DNA of 64,000 nt. Source: Balneola sp. GTDB lineage: Bacteria; Bacteroidota; Rhodothermia; Balneolales; Balneolaceae. The DNA lies in NCBI GenBank assembly GCA_002696035.1, contig NZQV01000024.1, forward strand, positions 1-64,000, written 5' to 3'. The notes under the pieces were generated by a model that worked only from the letters and a program-made list of their open reading frames with translations, searched no databases and was not told the DNA's origin. Position 1 is the first letter of the stretch, and the number at the start of each line of letters is the position of its first letter. The position numbers and the translations under genes were made by a program. Positions 19,128 to 27,325 of this stretch are shown piece by piece.

Positions 19128-19292
19128 GAGTGGTCTCAAGGTTGGAACCGGCGAGTTGTATCATACGTTGAGGTCACGCCGGTAGTCGGACACAGTCCCT
19201 CGTGTTCACTACCATAGTCCTTAATTACAAGCCACTTCTGTTTGTTATCTCAAGCGAAATGAAAGGATTTCGAGTATTCGGGAGACTACAAT
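19128..19292. repeat. Intergenic repeats: family R5 copy and half of an R1 element
   Basis: The gap 19101-19434 has no gene. About 19128-19240 is an R5 copy, sharing CCGGCGAG, ACGTTGAGGT and TTAATTACAAGCCACTT-like blocks with 22943-23057. It carries an arm reading CGCCGGTAGTCGGACACAG, which is the reverse complement of the arm in the other copy. Positions 19240-19292 hold a left half of R1 (TTTGTTATCTCAAGCGAAATG). Confidence 0.6.
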
Positions 19293-19434
19293 ATGGGCCA
19301 AGGTCTGGGATGATGAAAACACAAAAACTCGGTTGGGGTACCCAAATGAATCAGTCAATAAGAGATAAATGTAGTATAAATTTTAGCTTATATTTCGATG
19401 TAGTTAGTGTCAAATTCACGTTAATAAGTTATTC

Positions 19435-21009
19435 ATGATCATCCGACAGAAACACTTCCTCATACCACTAGTACTACTTTTTAGTATTTGCGGCCTGGAG
19501 CTAAAAGCACAAGAGAATCAGATCATTCCGCTGAATCAGAATGTGTACGAATACATCAAAAAGTTTCAGCAAAGAGGAAAATTGCTTGAGTTAAATCCTA
19601 CTTCACTTCCTTATACCAAAGGGGATATTCATGAAGCAATTTCTCAATTAAACAAAGAAGCATTGTCCGATACTGAAGTGTTTTGGTATAATCACATCGA
19701 AAAAGTATTGGGGTTTGACAGGTCTGAAGATCGATCTAAAAAAGAACTCTATGCCCATGGTTCTTTGGGAGGGGGCTTTGATCTGAATAATACGTTAAGG
19801 GAAGACGGTATAAGAGCTACGGGTGATACTCCTTATTTTTTACCGAATGGGGAGCTTCAATTGTATGGTGAAGGGGGTAGTTTTGGTGGTCAGTTAGGTA
19901 TTCGGCACGACCTGTACTACTATTACGATCCGGATGGAATTTTGCCCTATGGACGAATGTATGTGCGAAGTGAGGATTTCTATTTCGGGTATAACGGAGA
20001 TTATTTGCAGCTGTATGCGGGTCGATTCAATAGTCATTTTGCTCCATTTGGAGAGGCCTCAACCATTCTGAGTGATAATCCCAATGCCTACGATAACATT
20101 AGTTTTCGGTTTGGGAACAATAAGATCTCCGTGCAAGGAATCTTTGGTCAGCTTGATAACCTGGGCAGAAACGGAGAATTTGAATTGGGTGGGAGGATCG
20201 ATGGAGACCGGCGTTATCTGGCCGTTCACCGCATCAACTGGCGTCCCAACCTGAATTTTCAATTATCTTTGATCAAGGCAGATGTATATGCATCCGGCAA
20301 CTCTTCAATTTCCCTTAAATATTTCAATCCTTTTAACGATCTGTTTTTTGACCGTACGGGAGCCCCGGTCAATGATCATTCCAATTCGTTTGTAGGTGGG
20401 TTTTTATGGTTCAACAAAAATAAATTTACTTTGAATGGTCAGCTTATGCTGGATGACATTCATGTAACAGATAATAATGAACGGATCACATTGTCGGTTA
20501 CAGGCTCTCTTCACCGGGCAGATATCATGAAAAATGTAGATGCCGGTTTTGAGGCAGAGATGATATCATACCAAAGCTACAACACTTCTACTCAAAAAAG
20601 CACGCGGTACGTATATCTTAAAAAGGGGCTTGCTACTCAATTTAATGACTATGTGCTGAGTTCATTATATGCTGATATTCATGCCAATGAACTTCTTCAA
20701 GGGCTGATCATCACCCCGAGATTGACTGCTTTATTACAAGGAGAACAGACGATCAATCAACCTTTTTATCAGTTTACACCTGAAGGAGAACTTCCCCCGG
20801 TTGTACTTACAGGAACCGTTGAAAGAACCATGAGAGGAGCAGTTGGCTTTTTATACAATCCTATTCCTGAGTTCTGGGTTGAAGCTGAACTTGGTGTGAA
20901 TAGTATCAGTAACGAGGGCCATATAGAGGGAAGGTCAAACACAGAAGTCACTGGAATAATTGAAGCGGGCTTTCGACTGACATTAGATGGAATTGTTGGG
21001 AATCAATAG
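19435..21009 (+). CDS. Wzi-like capsule assembly outer-membrane protein
   Basis: 524-aa exported protein: a signal peptide of about 25 residues (hydrophobic LIPLVLLFSICGLELKAQ, cut after KAQ), then a short alpha-helical region, then alternating polar/hydrophobic strands typical of a beta-barrel. The opening IIPLNQNVYEYIKKFQQRGKLLELNPTS and the strand TPYFLPNGELQLYGEGG fit the capsule assembly Wzi family, whose E. coli member is an outer-membrane lectin for surface capsule. It supports the view that the locus makes a surface-attached polysaccharide. It stands alone, downstream of a repeat-filled gap. Confidence 0.75.
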   Translation: MIIRQKHFLIPLVLLFSICGLELKAQENQIIPLNQNVYEYIKKFQQRGKLLELNPTSLPYTKGDIHEAISQLNKEALSDTEVFWYNHIEKVLGFDRSEDRSKKELYAHGSLGGGFDLNNTLREDGIRATGDTPYFLPNGELQLYGEGGSFGGQLGIRHDLYYYYDPDGILPYGRMYVRSEDFYFGYNGDYLQLYAGRFNSHFAPFGEASTILSDNPNAYDNISFRFGNNKISVQGIFGQLDNLGRNGEFELGGRIDGDRRYLAVHRINWRPNLNFQLSLIKADVYASGNSSISLKYFNPFNDLFFDRTGAPVNDHSNSFVGGFLWFNKNKFTLNGQLMLDDIHVTDNNERITLSVTGSLHRADIMKNVDAGFEAEMISYQSYNTSTQKSTRYVYLKKGLATQFNDYVLSSLYADIHANELLQGLIITPRLTALLQGEQTINQPFYQFTPEGELPPVVLTGTVERTMRGAVGFLYNPIPEFWVEAELGVNSISNEGHIEGRSNTEVTGIIEAGFRLTLDGIVGNQ

Positions 21010-21300
21010 AGCATCCAACACCGAATAATGAACACCAAAAGCAGAACGATTGTAAAGCGACTCTCCAGAGTCGCTCGTGTTAACCGGCCATAATCCATCT
21101 TTCGGCCTCAGCCCGGGCGATGGATGGTCCTTGGACTCAAGAACAAAAGCATGAAGCAGGAGCTTCAAGTAAGATGTTCACCAAGCGGAGCTTGGGAACG
21201 AGGCGCGTTGTGTAGCCAAAGCCAGACTTGCACCTAACACCTTGCACCTTGCACCTAATATCATACATCTAAACGCATAGCACAAAGCCCAATAAATCCC
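21010..21300. repeat. Composite of dispersed repeats (R3, R4, R6)
   Basis: No gene is supported in 21010-21336. From left to right: a run of AACA(T/C)C-like octamers (21010-21050); the R3 palindrome GCGACTCTCCAGAGTCGC at 21057-21074; R4 (AATCCATC...GATGGATGG hairpin) at 21091-21128; R6 (GAAGCAGGAGCTTCAAGTAA through GAGCTTGGGAACGAG) at about 21148-21213; and a short GCACCT-rich run at 21228-21258. The same modules recur in the same order at 27.8-28.0 kb and in part at 29.2 and 34.3-34.7 kb. Confidence 0.65.
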
Positions 21301-21308
21301 TACTTTTG
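21301..21308 (+). promoter_or_regulatory. Possible -7 box (TAnnTTTG) upstream of the WlbA-like gene
   Basis: TACTTTTG matches the Bacteroidota-type -7 consensus TAnnTTTG and lies 29 bp before the ATG. No convincing -33 TTTG is seen at the usual distance. Confidence 0.3.
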
Positions 21309-21336
21309 AGGATGAACTAATCATAGATAAACCCAG

Positions 21337-22365
21337 ATGAACACAATCAAGTTTTCGGTAATTGGCTTTGGTCGAATTGGAAAAAGACACGCCAAGATCA
21401 TTCAGGAATACGAGCATTCGTCCCTTATTTCAGTTACAGACAATGATGCGGGGCAGTTTGAAGGAGCCGAAGAGCTCAACATTGAAGCAAAAACCTACTC
21501 TTCTATAAATGCATTTCTTGAACAGGATAGAGGAGAGAGCGATGTCGTAAATATCTGTACCCCCAACGGTTTTCATACCGAATATGCGGTTAGATTACTG
21601 AATGCTGGATACCATGTGGTCATTGAAAAACCAATGGGGCTTACCAAGGAAGGGTGTCTTGATGTGATCGGAGCACAGGAGGCATCAGGAAAAAGGGTAT
21701 TTGTAGTCAAGCAAAACCGGTATAGTCCGCCTTCCGTATGGATGAAGAGTGTGGTGGATGAAAAACGGATCGGGGATGTTTTGATGGTTCAGGTAAACTG
21801 CTACTGGAACCGGGATGAGCGTTATTACGGCAACACGTCCTGGCGGGGGACCAAAGATCTGGATGGGGGAGCGCTGTATACACAATTCAGCCATTTTGTG
21901 GATCTGATGTATTGGGTATTTGGCGATGTAAAAGATCCCAAGTCGGTGGTTAAGAATTTCACTCATCCTGAGTTGAAGGACTTCGATGACTCAGGTTTTT
22001 CTCAGTTTGAATTTGTGAAAGGCGGGATCGGCAGCATCAATTACTCCACATCCTGCTGGGATAAGAATATGGAAAGTAGCATCACCGTGATCGGTACAAA
22101 AGGCAGTTTCAAAGTAGGGGGACAGTATATGAACGAAGTGGAATACTGCCATATAGAGGACTATGAGCTGCCACTGCTTGAAAAGACCAATCCCCCAAAT
22201 GACTATGGACCATTCAAAGGAAGTGCAGCTAACCACCACTACGTGATCGAAAACGTGGTAGAGACTTTGAATGGCAAAAGTGAGGCCACTGCCAATGCTT
22301 TTGAAGGAATGAAGGTGGTGAGCATCATCGAGCAGATCTACAATGCGGCTCAAAAAAAAGAGTAA
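21337..22365 (+). CDS. Gfo/Idh/MocA oxidoreductase, WlbA/WbpB-like
   Basis: NAD-dependent sugar dehydrogenase of 342 aa. The Rossmann part has IGFGRIGKRHAKII (near 8-21), VVNICTPNGFHTEYAV and the EKP(M) motif VVIEKPMGLT (near 93-102) that carries the catalytic Lys. The second half begins KQNRYSPPSVWM and contains DLDGGALYTQFSHFVDLMYW with the conserved Asp/His. These patterns match WlbA/WbpB enzymes, which oxidise C3 of UDP-GlcNAcA. Its natural partner, a WlbC/WbpE-like aminotransferase, lies 1.3 kb downstream beyond a repeat field. Together they suggest synthesis of a 2,3-diamino-uronic sugar; a UDP-GlcNAc 6-dehydrogenase is not in the window. Confidence 0.85.
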   Translation: MNTIKFSVIGFGRIGKRHAKIIQEYEHSSLISVTDNDAGQFEGAEELNIEAKTYSSINAFLEQDRGESDVVNICTPNGFHTEYAVRLLNAGYHVVIEKPMGLTKEGCLDVIGAQEASGKRVFVVKQNRYSPPSVWMKSVVDEKRIGDVLMVQVNCYWNRDERYYGNTSWRGTKDLDGGALYTQFSHFVDLMYWVFGDVKDPKSVVKNFTHPELKDFDDSGFSQFEFVKGGIGSINYSTSCWDKNMESSITVIGTKGSFKVGGQYMNEVEYCHIEDYELPLLEKTNPPNDYGPFKGSAANHHYVIENVVETLNGKSEATANAFEGMKVVSIIEQIYNAAQKKE

Positions 22366-22371
22366 GAATGT

Positions 22372-22445
22372 AGAGCGTCTCTCCAGAGTCGCTCGTGATA
22401 ACTGTCTATGATCTATCATTCGGCCTTAGCCTGAGCTTGGGAACG
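22372..22445. repeat. R3/R4 repeat copy
   Basis: Begins 7 bp after the WlbA-like stop. It has CTCTCCAGAGTCGCTCGTG followed by a degraded R4 segment (GATCTATCATTCGGCCTTAG) and the start of an R6-like GAGCTTGGGAACG at 22434. Confidence 0.6.
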
Positions 22446-22489
22446 GGGACAAAGATGGGGCATGTAGACAAAGTCCGGTTTCTTGAACC

Positions 22490-22697
22490 ACCCCATCATC
22501 CGACGACTGTTTAAGGAGCAGGCTGCAAAATCCTGCAAAGAGTCGTCCGATGAATGAAGAGCCAAGTCATGGCAAGCCCGAACCACCCAGCCCAGAACAA
22601 TCGTCGGACCACTCCGTGCCGGTACAACCTTTCAGACGGTGGGGAAATAGCTTTCATGTGAACATCCTAATCCTTTCAGTGGTCGGACGAATCCGAT
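22490..22697. repeat. Structured 205-bp element (family S), copy 1
   Basis: Two conserved blocks make up this element. Block A has ATCCGACGACTGTTTAAGG, then CTGCAAAATCCTGCAAAGAG, then GTCGTCCGATGAATGAA. Block B opens with ATCGTCGGACCACTCCG and ends with CAGTGGTCGGACGAATCCG. In each block the first and last arms are inverted copies with a single central mismatch. Copies 2 and 3 are at 25.6 and 34.4 kb. Confidence 0.75.
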
Positions 22698-22834
22698 GTG
22701 ACGCATACTCAGAAAAACCCGTACCAGAGGGACGACATGTAGGTGAAAAACACCACCAACCAAGAACAATTTTCGCCCAAAATGTACACCGCAAACAACT
22801 CGCCAATATCATGATCACGCCCGCGGCAGAAAAG

Positions 22835-22862
22835 TAGAACGGTCTCGCTGAGCCGTTATATG
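22835..22862. repeat. Palindrome 'CGGTCTCGCTGAGCCG'
   Basis: AACGGTCTCGCTGAGCCGTT forms a short hairpin with a GT/GC offset; a close copy lies at 28312-28334 (AGCGGTCTCGCTGAGCCGCT). It occupies the position that R3 takes in other composites. Confidence 0.5.
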
Positions 22863-22942
22863 TTTGAATCGAGTATAAATTTGCTCCCAAAGTTGTCACC
22901 CCGAGCGGTAGAATTTAGAAGTGGAATTGGGTTGTATTCCGC

Positions 22943-23057
22943 GAGGGGCTGTGTCCGACTACCGGCGTAATCTCAAGGGTTGATCCGGCGAGCTGTATTA
23001 AACGTTGAGGTCCCTCGTGATCACTATAATACCCCTTTGTAATTATAAGCCATTTGG
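22943..23057. repeat. Family R5 repeat copy
   Basis: Carries an arm reading CTGTGTCCGACTACCGGCG near its left end. It then shares CCGGCGAGCTGTATTA, ACGTTGAGGTCCCTCGTG and TTGTAATTATAAGCCATTT with the copy at 19.1 kb. There the arm is on the other side and inverted, as if the two copies each kept one end of a larger inverted-repeat element. Confidence 0.55.
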
Positions 23058-23110
23058 GATGACAACATCGGGGTGGAAGTAAGTCAATGATGTAGAATAA
23101 ACCACTCCTC

Positions 23111-23172
23111 TTTGTCATCTCGAACGAAATGAAAGGAGCGGTTGCGACTGCAATGCAGCTGAGAGATCTAAA
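23111..23172. repeat. Half R1 element
   Basis: TTTGTCATCTCGAACGAAAT through GCAGCTGAGAGATCT, the left half of family R1 only. It runs directly into an R2 element. A nearly identical half copy lies at 28054-28111. Confidence 0.6.
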
Positions 23173-23204
23173 AAATGTGCCAAGGTTCCATTGTGCACCA
23201 AACC

Positions 23205-23484
23205 CAATCAACCCGGTCAAACCGAAATGAAATGGAGATGCAGAACCGGGATCTCCCTGAATTGGCTTGGGATGACCAACAACGAGCCCTTGGCAATAGC
23301 TTTGCCCTATGGCAGGAGATCCCGCATCTCCGTATGCACTCCGTGCGGGAAGACGGTCGTTGGGTTGTTTTTTTTAAAAAACCAGATCCCTTACCAATTA
23401 TTAACCGTCATCCCGGTCAATCCGCCGGCTGGCGGAGCCGATCCGGGATCTCCTTGATTCGAGTTGGGATGTCAACCAACGAGC
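23205..23484. repeat. Family R2 repeats: one full copy and one half copy
   Basis: Full copy at about 23211-23366: GGTCAAACCGAAATGAAATG, GCAGAACCGGGATCTCC, GCTTGGGAT, then GGCAGGAGATCCCGCATCTC and CGTGCGGGAAGACGGTCG. The GGGATCTCC/GGAGATCCC parts pair. The half copy at about 23406-23484 has TCATCCCGGTCAATCCG through CCGGGATCTCC and GTTGGGAT. No gene is supported between 22366 and 23694. Confidence 0.65.
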
Positions 23485-23536
23485 TCTCTTACCCTGGCGC
23501 GTTGACCTTATTTACAATAATCACTCCCCACTTGCA

Positions 23537-23613
23537 CCTAAAACCTAACACCTAAAACCTAAAACCTAAAACCTAAAACCTAAAACCTAACACCTAACAC
23601 CTAACACCTAAAA
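23537..23613. repeat. 7-bp tandem array (CCTAAAA/CCTAACA, 11 units)
   Basis: Eleven contiguous heptamers, seven CCTAAAA and four CCTAACA, end 81 bp before the aminotransferase ATG. It is a minisatellite; there are no spacers, so it is not a CRISPR array. Confidence 0.9.
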
Positions 23614-23694
23614 CCTCACTAAATACAAACCAATGTAGCATTAACCCATTCTTCTTGTTATTCTTGACACGATACAAATCACAGAGAAAAATTT

Positions 23695-24930
23695 ATGTCT
23701 ATACCTTTACTTGATTTAAACCGGCAATATGAATCCATCAAACCCGAGATCAAAAAGGCGATCGATAAGGTATTGGAAAGCCAATATTTCATTATGGGAG
23801 ATGAAGTAAGGGAGCTTGAGGAAGAAGTATGGAAATACTGCGAGGCAAATTATGCCTACGGATGTGCTTCGGGTTCCGATGCCTTATTACTGGCACTTAT
23901 GGCCATAGACCTGCAACCGGGTGACTATGTGATCACTTCGCCATTCACCTTTTTTGCTACTGCTGGAGCTATTTCCAGGATCGGGGGAATTCCGATTTTT
24001 CTTGATATTGAAAAGGATTCTTTTAACCTCGATCCAAAGGAAGTGAAAAGGTTTCTGGACGGAGAGCATCCTGTCTTTAAGAAACTGGATCCTGATCGCG
24101 AGAAGATAAAAGCGATCATACCGGTTCACCTGTATGGACAAGTGGCCGATATGGATCCTATCAATAAGTTGGCTAAAGAGCATAACCTTCACGTAATCGA
24201 AGATGCCGCACAGTCGATAGGGGCAGAATATAAAGGTCAGCGAGCGGGAAGTTTGGGGGATTTTGGTTGCTTCAGTTTCTTCCCCAGCAAAAACCTTGGT
24301 GCCTTTGGGGATGCAGGACTTATTACCGTAAAAGATGAAACATTGGCCCAAAAAACGGACATCCTGAGATTGCACGGTGCCAAGCCCAAATATCATCATA
24401 GTTTGGTAGGTATCAACAGTCGCCTTGACACCATACAAGCCGCCGTTCTGTCTGTGAAGCTGCAATATCTTGATGAATGGTCAGACCGAAGGCGAGAGAT
24501 TGCGCAAACCTATAATCACCTGTTTGCGGAAGCAGGTATAGTAGGCGAACTTGGTGATTGTTCCGGCTCTTGTTCTGCAATGGGAGGAAATGAATGTGAA
24601 TTACATTCGGATAAGATCATCACACCTCAAGAAACTACCGGTTCACCCCGGGAAAATGGACGCCATATCTACCATCAATATACCATCAGAACCCGCAAGC
24701 GTGATGTGGTTATGAAAGCTTTGAAAGCAAAAGATATCGGCCATTCTATTTATTATCCTATACCTTTGCACGAGCAGGAATGCTTTGCCTATCTCGGGTA
24801 TGAACCGAAGGACTGCCCGGTATCACATTGTGCAAGTAAGCAGGCTATTTCCCTGCCTATATTTCCGGAACTCAGCTCAGAAGAGATCGAGGAAGTGGTT
24901 AATACAGTTGTGGATGCGGTTTTGGGATAG
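23695..24930 (+). CDS. DegT/DnrJ/EryC1 aminotransferase, WlbC/WbpE-like
   Basis: PLP-dependent sugar aminotransferase of 411 aa. It begins SIPLLDLNRQYESIKPEI. It has SGSDALLLALMAIDLQPGD near 62-80, PVHLYGQVADMDP, VIEDAAQSIGAEYKG, and the Schiff-base region GCFSFFPSKNLGAFGDAG (Lys near 200). The C-terminus has GHSIYYPIPLHEQECF. This matches the UDP-3-keto-GlcNAcA aminotransferases WlbC/WbpE, the partner reaction of the oxidoreductase at 21.3 kb. Unusual is an insertion of about 35 residues near 285-320 with four cysteines (CSGSC, then a later NEC), just before the conserved HIYHQYTIR strand. Confidence 0.88.
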   Translation: MSIPLLDLNRQYESIKPEIKKAIDKVLESQYFIMGDEVRELEEEVWKYCEANYAYGCASGSDALLLALMAIDLQPGDYVITSPFTFFATAGAISRIGGIPIFLDIEKDSFNLDPKEVKRFLDGEHPVFKKLDPDREKIKAIIPVHLYGQVADMDPINKLAKEHNLHVIEDAAQSIGAEYKGQRAGSLGDFGCFSFFPSKNLGAFGDAGLITVKDETLAQKTDILRLHGAKPKYHHSLVGINSRLDTIQAAVLSVKLQYLDEWSDRRREIAQTYNHLFAEAGIVGELGDCSGSCSAMGGNECELHSDKIITPQETTGSPRENGRHIYHQYTIRTRKRDVVMKALKAKDIGHSIYYPIPLHEQECFAYLGYEPKDCPVSHCASKQAISLPIFPELSSEEIEEVVNTVVDAVLG

Positions 24931-24959
24931 GGGAGAAATCACCGTTTGAAATTCAAAAA

Positions 24960-25075
24960 TGGATAATTCGCAGACTGGCCAGTCCTTGATTTTCGAATCT
25001 AAGATCGGCGATTTTAGATTTGCGAAGTGTACTGAGGATGAAGGAAAACGTAGGGTGCCTCTCCAGAGTCGCTAG
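24960..25075. repeat. R7 repeat followed by an R3 palindrome
   Basis: R7: GCCAGTCCTTGATTTTCGAA then AAGATCGGCGATTTTAGATT and TGCGAAG (about 24976-25027). A spacer with GAAGGAAAACGTAG and the R3 palindrome CTCTCCAGAGTCGCT at about 25058-25073 follow. A similar R7-spacer-palindrome order is at 28245-28334. Confidence 0.55.
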
Positions 25076-25104
25076 GCGTTTGAATCGAGCACCGTTGCTC
25101 ATTC

Positions 25105-25172
25105 AAACATCCCACGAAATTCAAAAAAGGAACAGCTTTTTTGAATCGATGTCCCTTCCAAGGGAGACTTTT
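25105..25172. repeat. R8 repeat, copy 1
   Basis: ACGAAATTCAAAAAAGGAAC, CAGCTTTTTTGAAT and TCCCTTCCAAGGGAGA. Both TTCAAAAAAG/CTTTTTTGAA and TCCCTT/AAGGGA can pair, giving two consecutive hairpins. The second copy is at 29566-29623. Confidence 0.6.
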
Positions 25173-25356
25173 TTCCACCGAAGGGCATGATACTCGAACA
25201 ATCTAAACTCTCATCTAAACGTCTTCTCCCTTGCCTGGCAGGGGAGAAACAAAGAGGGGTCGTGTAGCCAAGGACCCGGATAACGCTACAAACTCCTAAG
25301 TTGTCACCCCGAGTCGGAATCGTATTCAAGCCCATAAACCTTTGATATTACGAAGC

Positions 25357-25570
25357 ACTTGGGATGATAATGAACGAGGCATTGGCTCGTGCGCTGCCCT
25401 ATGGTGGGAGATCCCGCATCTCCATATTCATTCGTGCGGGACGACGGTCGGTGGGTATTTGTAGTTTTACTATATCCCAAATAGAAAATACCTCAGTCAT
25501 CCTGGTCAAGCCGTATTCCCGTGTACACGGGAGAGGTGCAGAACCGGGATCTCCCGCCAAGGCCCGGATA
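25357..25570. repeat. Family R2 half copies in swapped order
   Basis: A right half (CTTGGGATGATAATGAACGA through GGGAGATCCCGCATCTCC and CGTGCGGGACGACGGTCG, 25357-25456) precedes a left half (GCAGAACCGGGATCTCC, 25496-25570). In the copies at 23.2 and 29.4 kb the left half comes first. Confidence 0.55.
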
Positions 25571-25576
25571 TCAAAA

Positions 25577-25785
25577 CCACCCCATCATCCAACGACTGTT
25601 TAAGGGCTAGGCTATAAAATCTTACAAAGAGTCGTCCGATGAATAATTGGCCAGAGCATGGCATGCCTAAACCAAAAGAGCCCGGACAATCGTCGGACCA
25701 CTCCGAGCTGGCTCATATATTCAAACGCTGGAAAAATAGCTTTAATGTACACTTCCCAATCCTATCAGTGGTCGGACGAATCCGT
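25577..25785. repeat. Structured 205-bp element (family S), copy 2
   Basis: Same block order as copy 1: CATCATCCAACGACTGTTTA, GAGTCGTCCGATGAATAA, ACAATCGTCGGACCACTCCG, then TCAGTGGTCGGACGAATCCG. The hairpin arms are conserved while the segment between the two blocks has diverged. It is followed 10 bp later by an R7 copy. Confidence 0.75.
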
Positions 25786-25792
25786 TATGTAA

Positions 25793-26165
25793 GACCGCCA
25801 GTCCTTGATTTTCGAACGTAAGATCGATGATTTTAGATTTGCGAAGGGGGATTGAGGAATAGATTTAATGAAATGACTTTGTTCCGTAGGAGCACTATGG
25901 TTGGCTAGTACTAAAGTATGCTTTGGTAATAATTGGATTCCCGTCTTCTCGGGAATGACCATGGCTATATTTTGTCCAAGATTATGTTTTCTGTATAAAA
26001 TGAACCTGCTCCATAGGAGCACTATGTTTGTCGAAAAGGGAAGAGGGATGAAGAGAAATTTTCGCCTTGATGGCCGGCGGGGAACAATGCTTTCCGGAAA
26101 TTGGGCTATGATCCTGCCATGATTTTCGAATGATCGAATAAAGATTTTAGATTGGCGAAGTATAT
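25793..26165. repeat. Intergenic region with two R7 copies
   Basis: R7 copies at 25795-25848 and 26117-26163 (GATTTTCGAAYG...GATTTTAGATTKGCGAAG). Between them are two similar stretches containing TAGGAGCACTATG (25887 and 26017). No gene is supported between 24931 and 26260. Confidence 0.5.
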
Positions 26166-26260
26166 TGGGGACGTGTGTTATTCCATTCAATATCTTTTTA
26201 ATAATATTACTGCAATGAAGGTACTGAAATTTCTATCTTAGGGGATAAACACAATCATCT

Positions 26261-27280
26261 ATGATCTGGGAAAATTCGACGTTTTTATGGCTTTTAGTGC
26301 TTATTCCACTGCTGATCGTATTGGCATGGTGGAAACGAAAGCAAATTCAGGCCAAAAAAGAAAAGTATTTCAGCTCTGAGTTATTCAGTTCACTTCGAAG
26401 TGGATTTTGGCCGCTTGGCAATCGTTTTAAAAATATATTCACTTTCAGTGGACTGCTATTTCTTATCATAGCTCTTGCCGGACCTAAGATCGGAACGGAA
26501 GTTCGGGAAATTAAACGGCAGGGTATCGATATGCTGGTGGCTTTGGATCTTTCGGCAAGTATGAAAGCGGAAGATGTACGTCCAAGTCGGCTCGAGAAAG
26601 CTAAATTCGAGATCGATCGCCTTATCGAACGACTCCAGGGAGATCGGGTCGGACTGATCGTATTTACCGGGGAGGCTTATCTGCAAAGCCCTATGACAAT
26701 GGATTATTCTGCATTACGACTTTTTCTCGACATCGCAGAAACCGATCAGATGCCAAGTTCTGCTACGGATTTCAACGCAGCTATGACGACAGCGCTCGAG
26801 GCATTTCAGGCATTGGAGGATAATGAATCGGATGCCTCCAAGGTGTTGCTCATTATGTCTGACGGGGAAGATCACGGACAGTCTTATGATGAAGCTCTTC
26901 AAAATTTGATAAACAATGATATTCGCGTTTTTACCATTGGGATCGGCACTTCAGAGGGGACGACCATACCGTTATATGAAGAGGGTACGAATCAATTGAT
27001 AGGGTATAAGCGAGATAATGAAGGCCGGGTGGTAACTACTAAATTGCAAAGTGGAACACTCAGGGATATTGCCAGTACAGGTAATGGCGAATTCTATTCC
27101 ATCCGGCGTGGTAATGAAGGGATCGATACTTTTTTGGCTCGTATGGATGAGCTTGAAAAAGGAGAATTTGCCAGTCAGGAATACGCTGATTACAAAAATC
27201 AGTATCAATGGATGGCTGCTCTTGCCTTCCTTTGCCTGGTGGTAGCAATGCTTATCCCAACGTACAGGTCAGAGCCGTAA
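26261..27280 (+). CDS. VWA-domain membrane protein, BatA/BatB-like
   Basis: 339-aa protein with the architecture of the Bat (Bacteroides aerotolerance) proteins: an N-terminal TM helix (about 8-25), a second near 60-78 (TFSGLLFLIIALAGP), a von Willebrand factor A domain at about 88-300 and a C-terminal TM (315-333). The MIDAS metal site DLSAS is at about 95-99, with the supporting Thr in MTMDYSAL/TDFN and Asp in MSDGEDHG. Normally these genes sit with moxR-, DUF58- and TPR-protein genes; here it is isolated among repeats and sugar genes. Function in envelope stress is a family-level guess. Confidence 0.85.
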   Translation: MIWENSTFLWLLVLIPLLIVLAWWKRKQIQAKKEKYFSSELFSSLRSGFWPLGNRFKNIFTFSGLLFLIIALAGPKIGTEVREIKRQGIDMLVALDLSASMKAEDVRPSRLEKAKFEIDRLIERLQGDRVGLIVFTGEAYLQSPMTMDYSALRLFLDIAETDQMPSSATDFNAAMTTALEAFQALEDNESDASKVLLIMSDGEDHGQSYDEALQNLINNDIRVFTIGIGTSEGTTIPLYEEGTNQLIGYKRDNEGRVVTTKLQSGTLRDIASTGNGEFYSIRRGNEGIDTFLARMDELEKGEFASQEYADYKNQYQWMAALAFLCLVVAMLIPTYRSEP

Positions 27281-27325
27281 TAAGAATTATATCACATCTA
27301 CTTTTATAAATTAACTGATTAAAGA

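Noticed and set aside
18534-19139. 201-codon minus-strand frame opposite the UDP-xylose synthase
   Set aside because: Shadow of a gene with full SDR motifs; the antisense product has no recognisable fold.
22550-22837. Open frame of 95 codons on the plus strand in the repeat field
   Set aside because: It covers copy 1 of the 205-bp element and its flank; the other two copies do not keep the frame, and there is no domain.
23175-23555. Two overlapping open frames across the R2 repeats
   Set aside because: They translate repeat sequence only, and the frame is not kept in the other R2 copies.
23537-23613. CRISPR array
   Set aside because: The 7-bp units are contiguous, with no spacers; no cas genes are in the window.
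23887-24465. 192-codon minus-strand frame opposite the WlbC-like aminotransferase
   Set aside because: Antisense to a clear PLP enzyme; no domain, no upstream signals.
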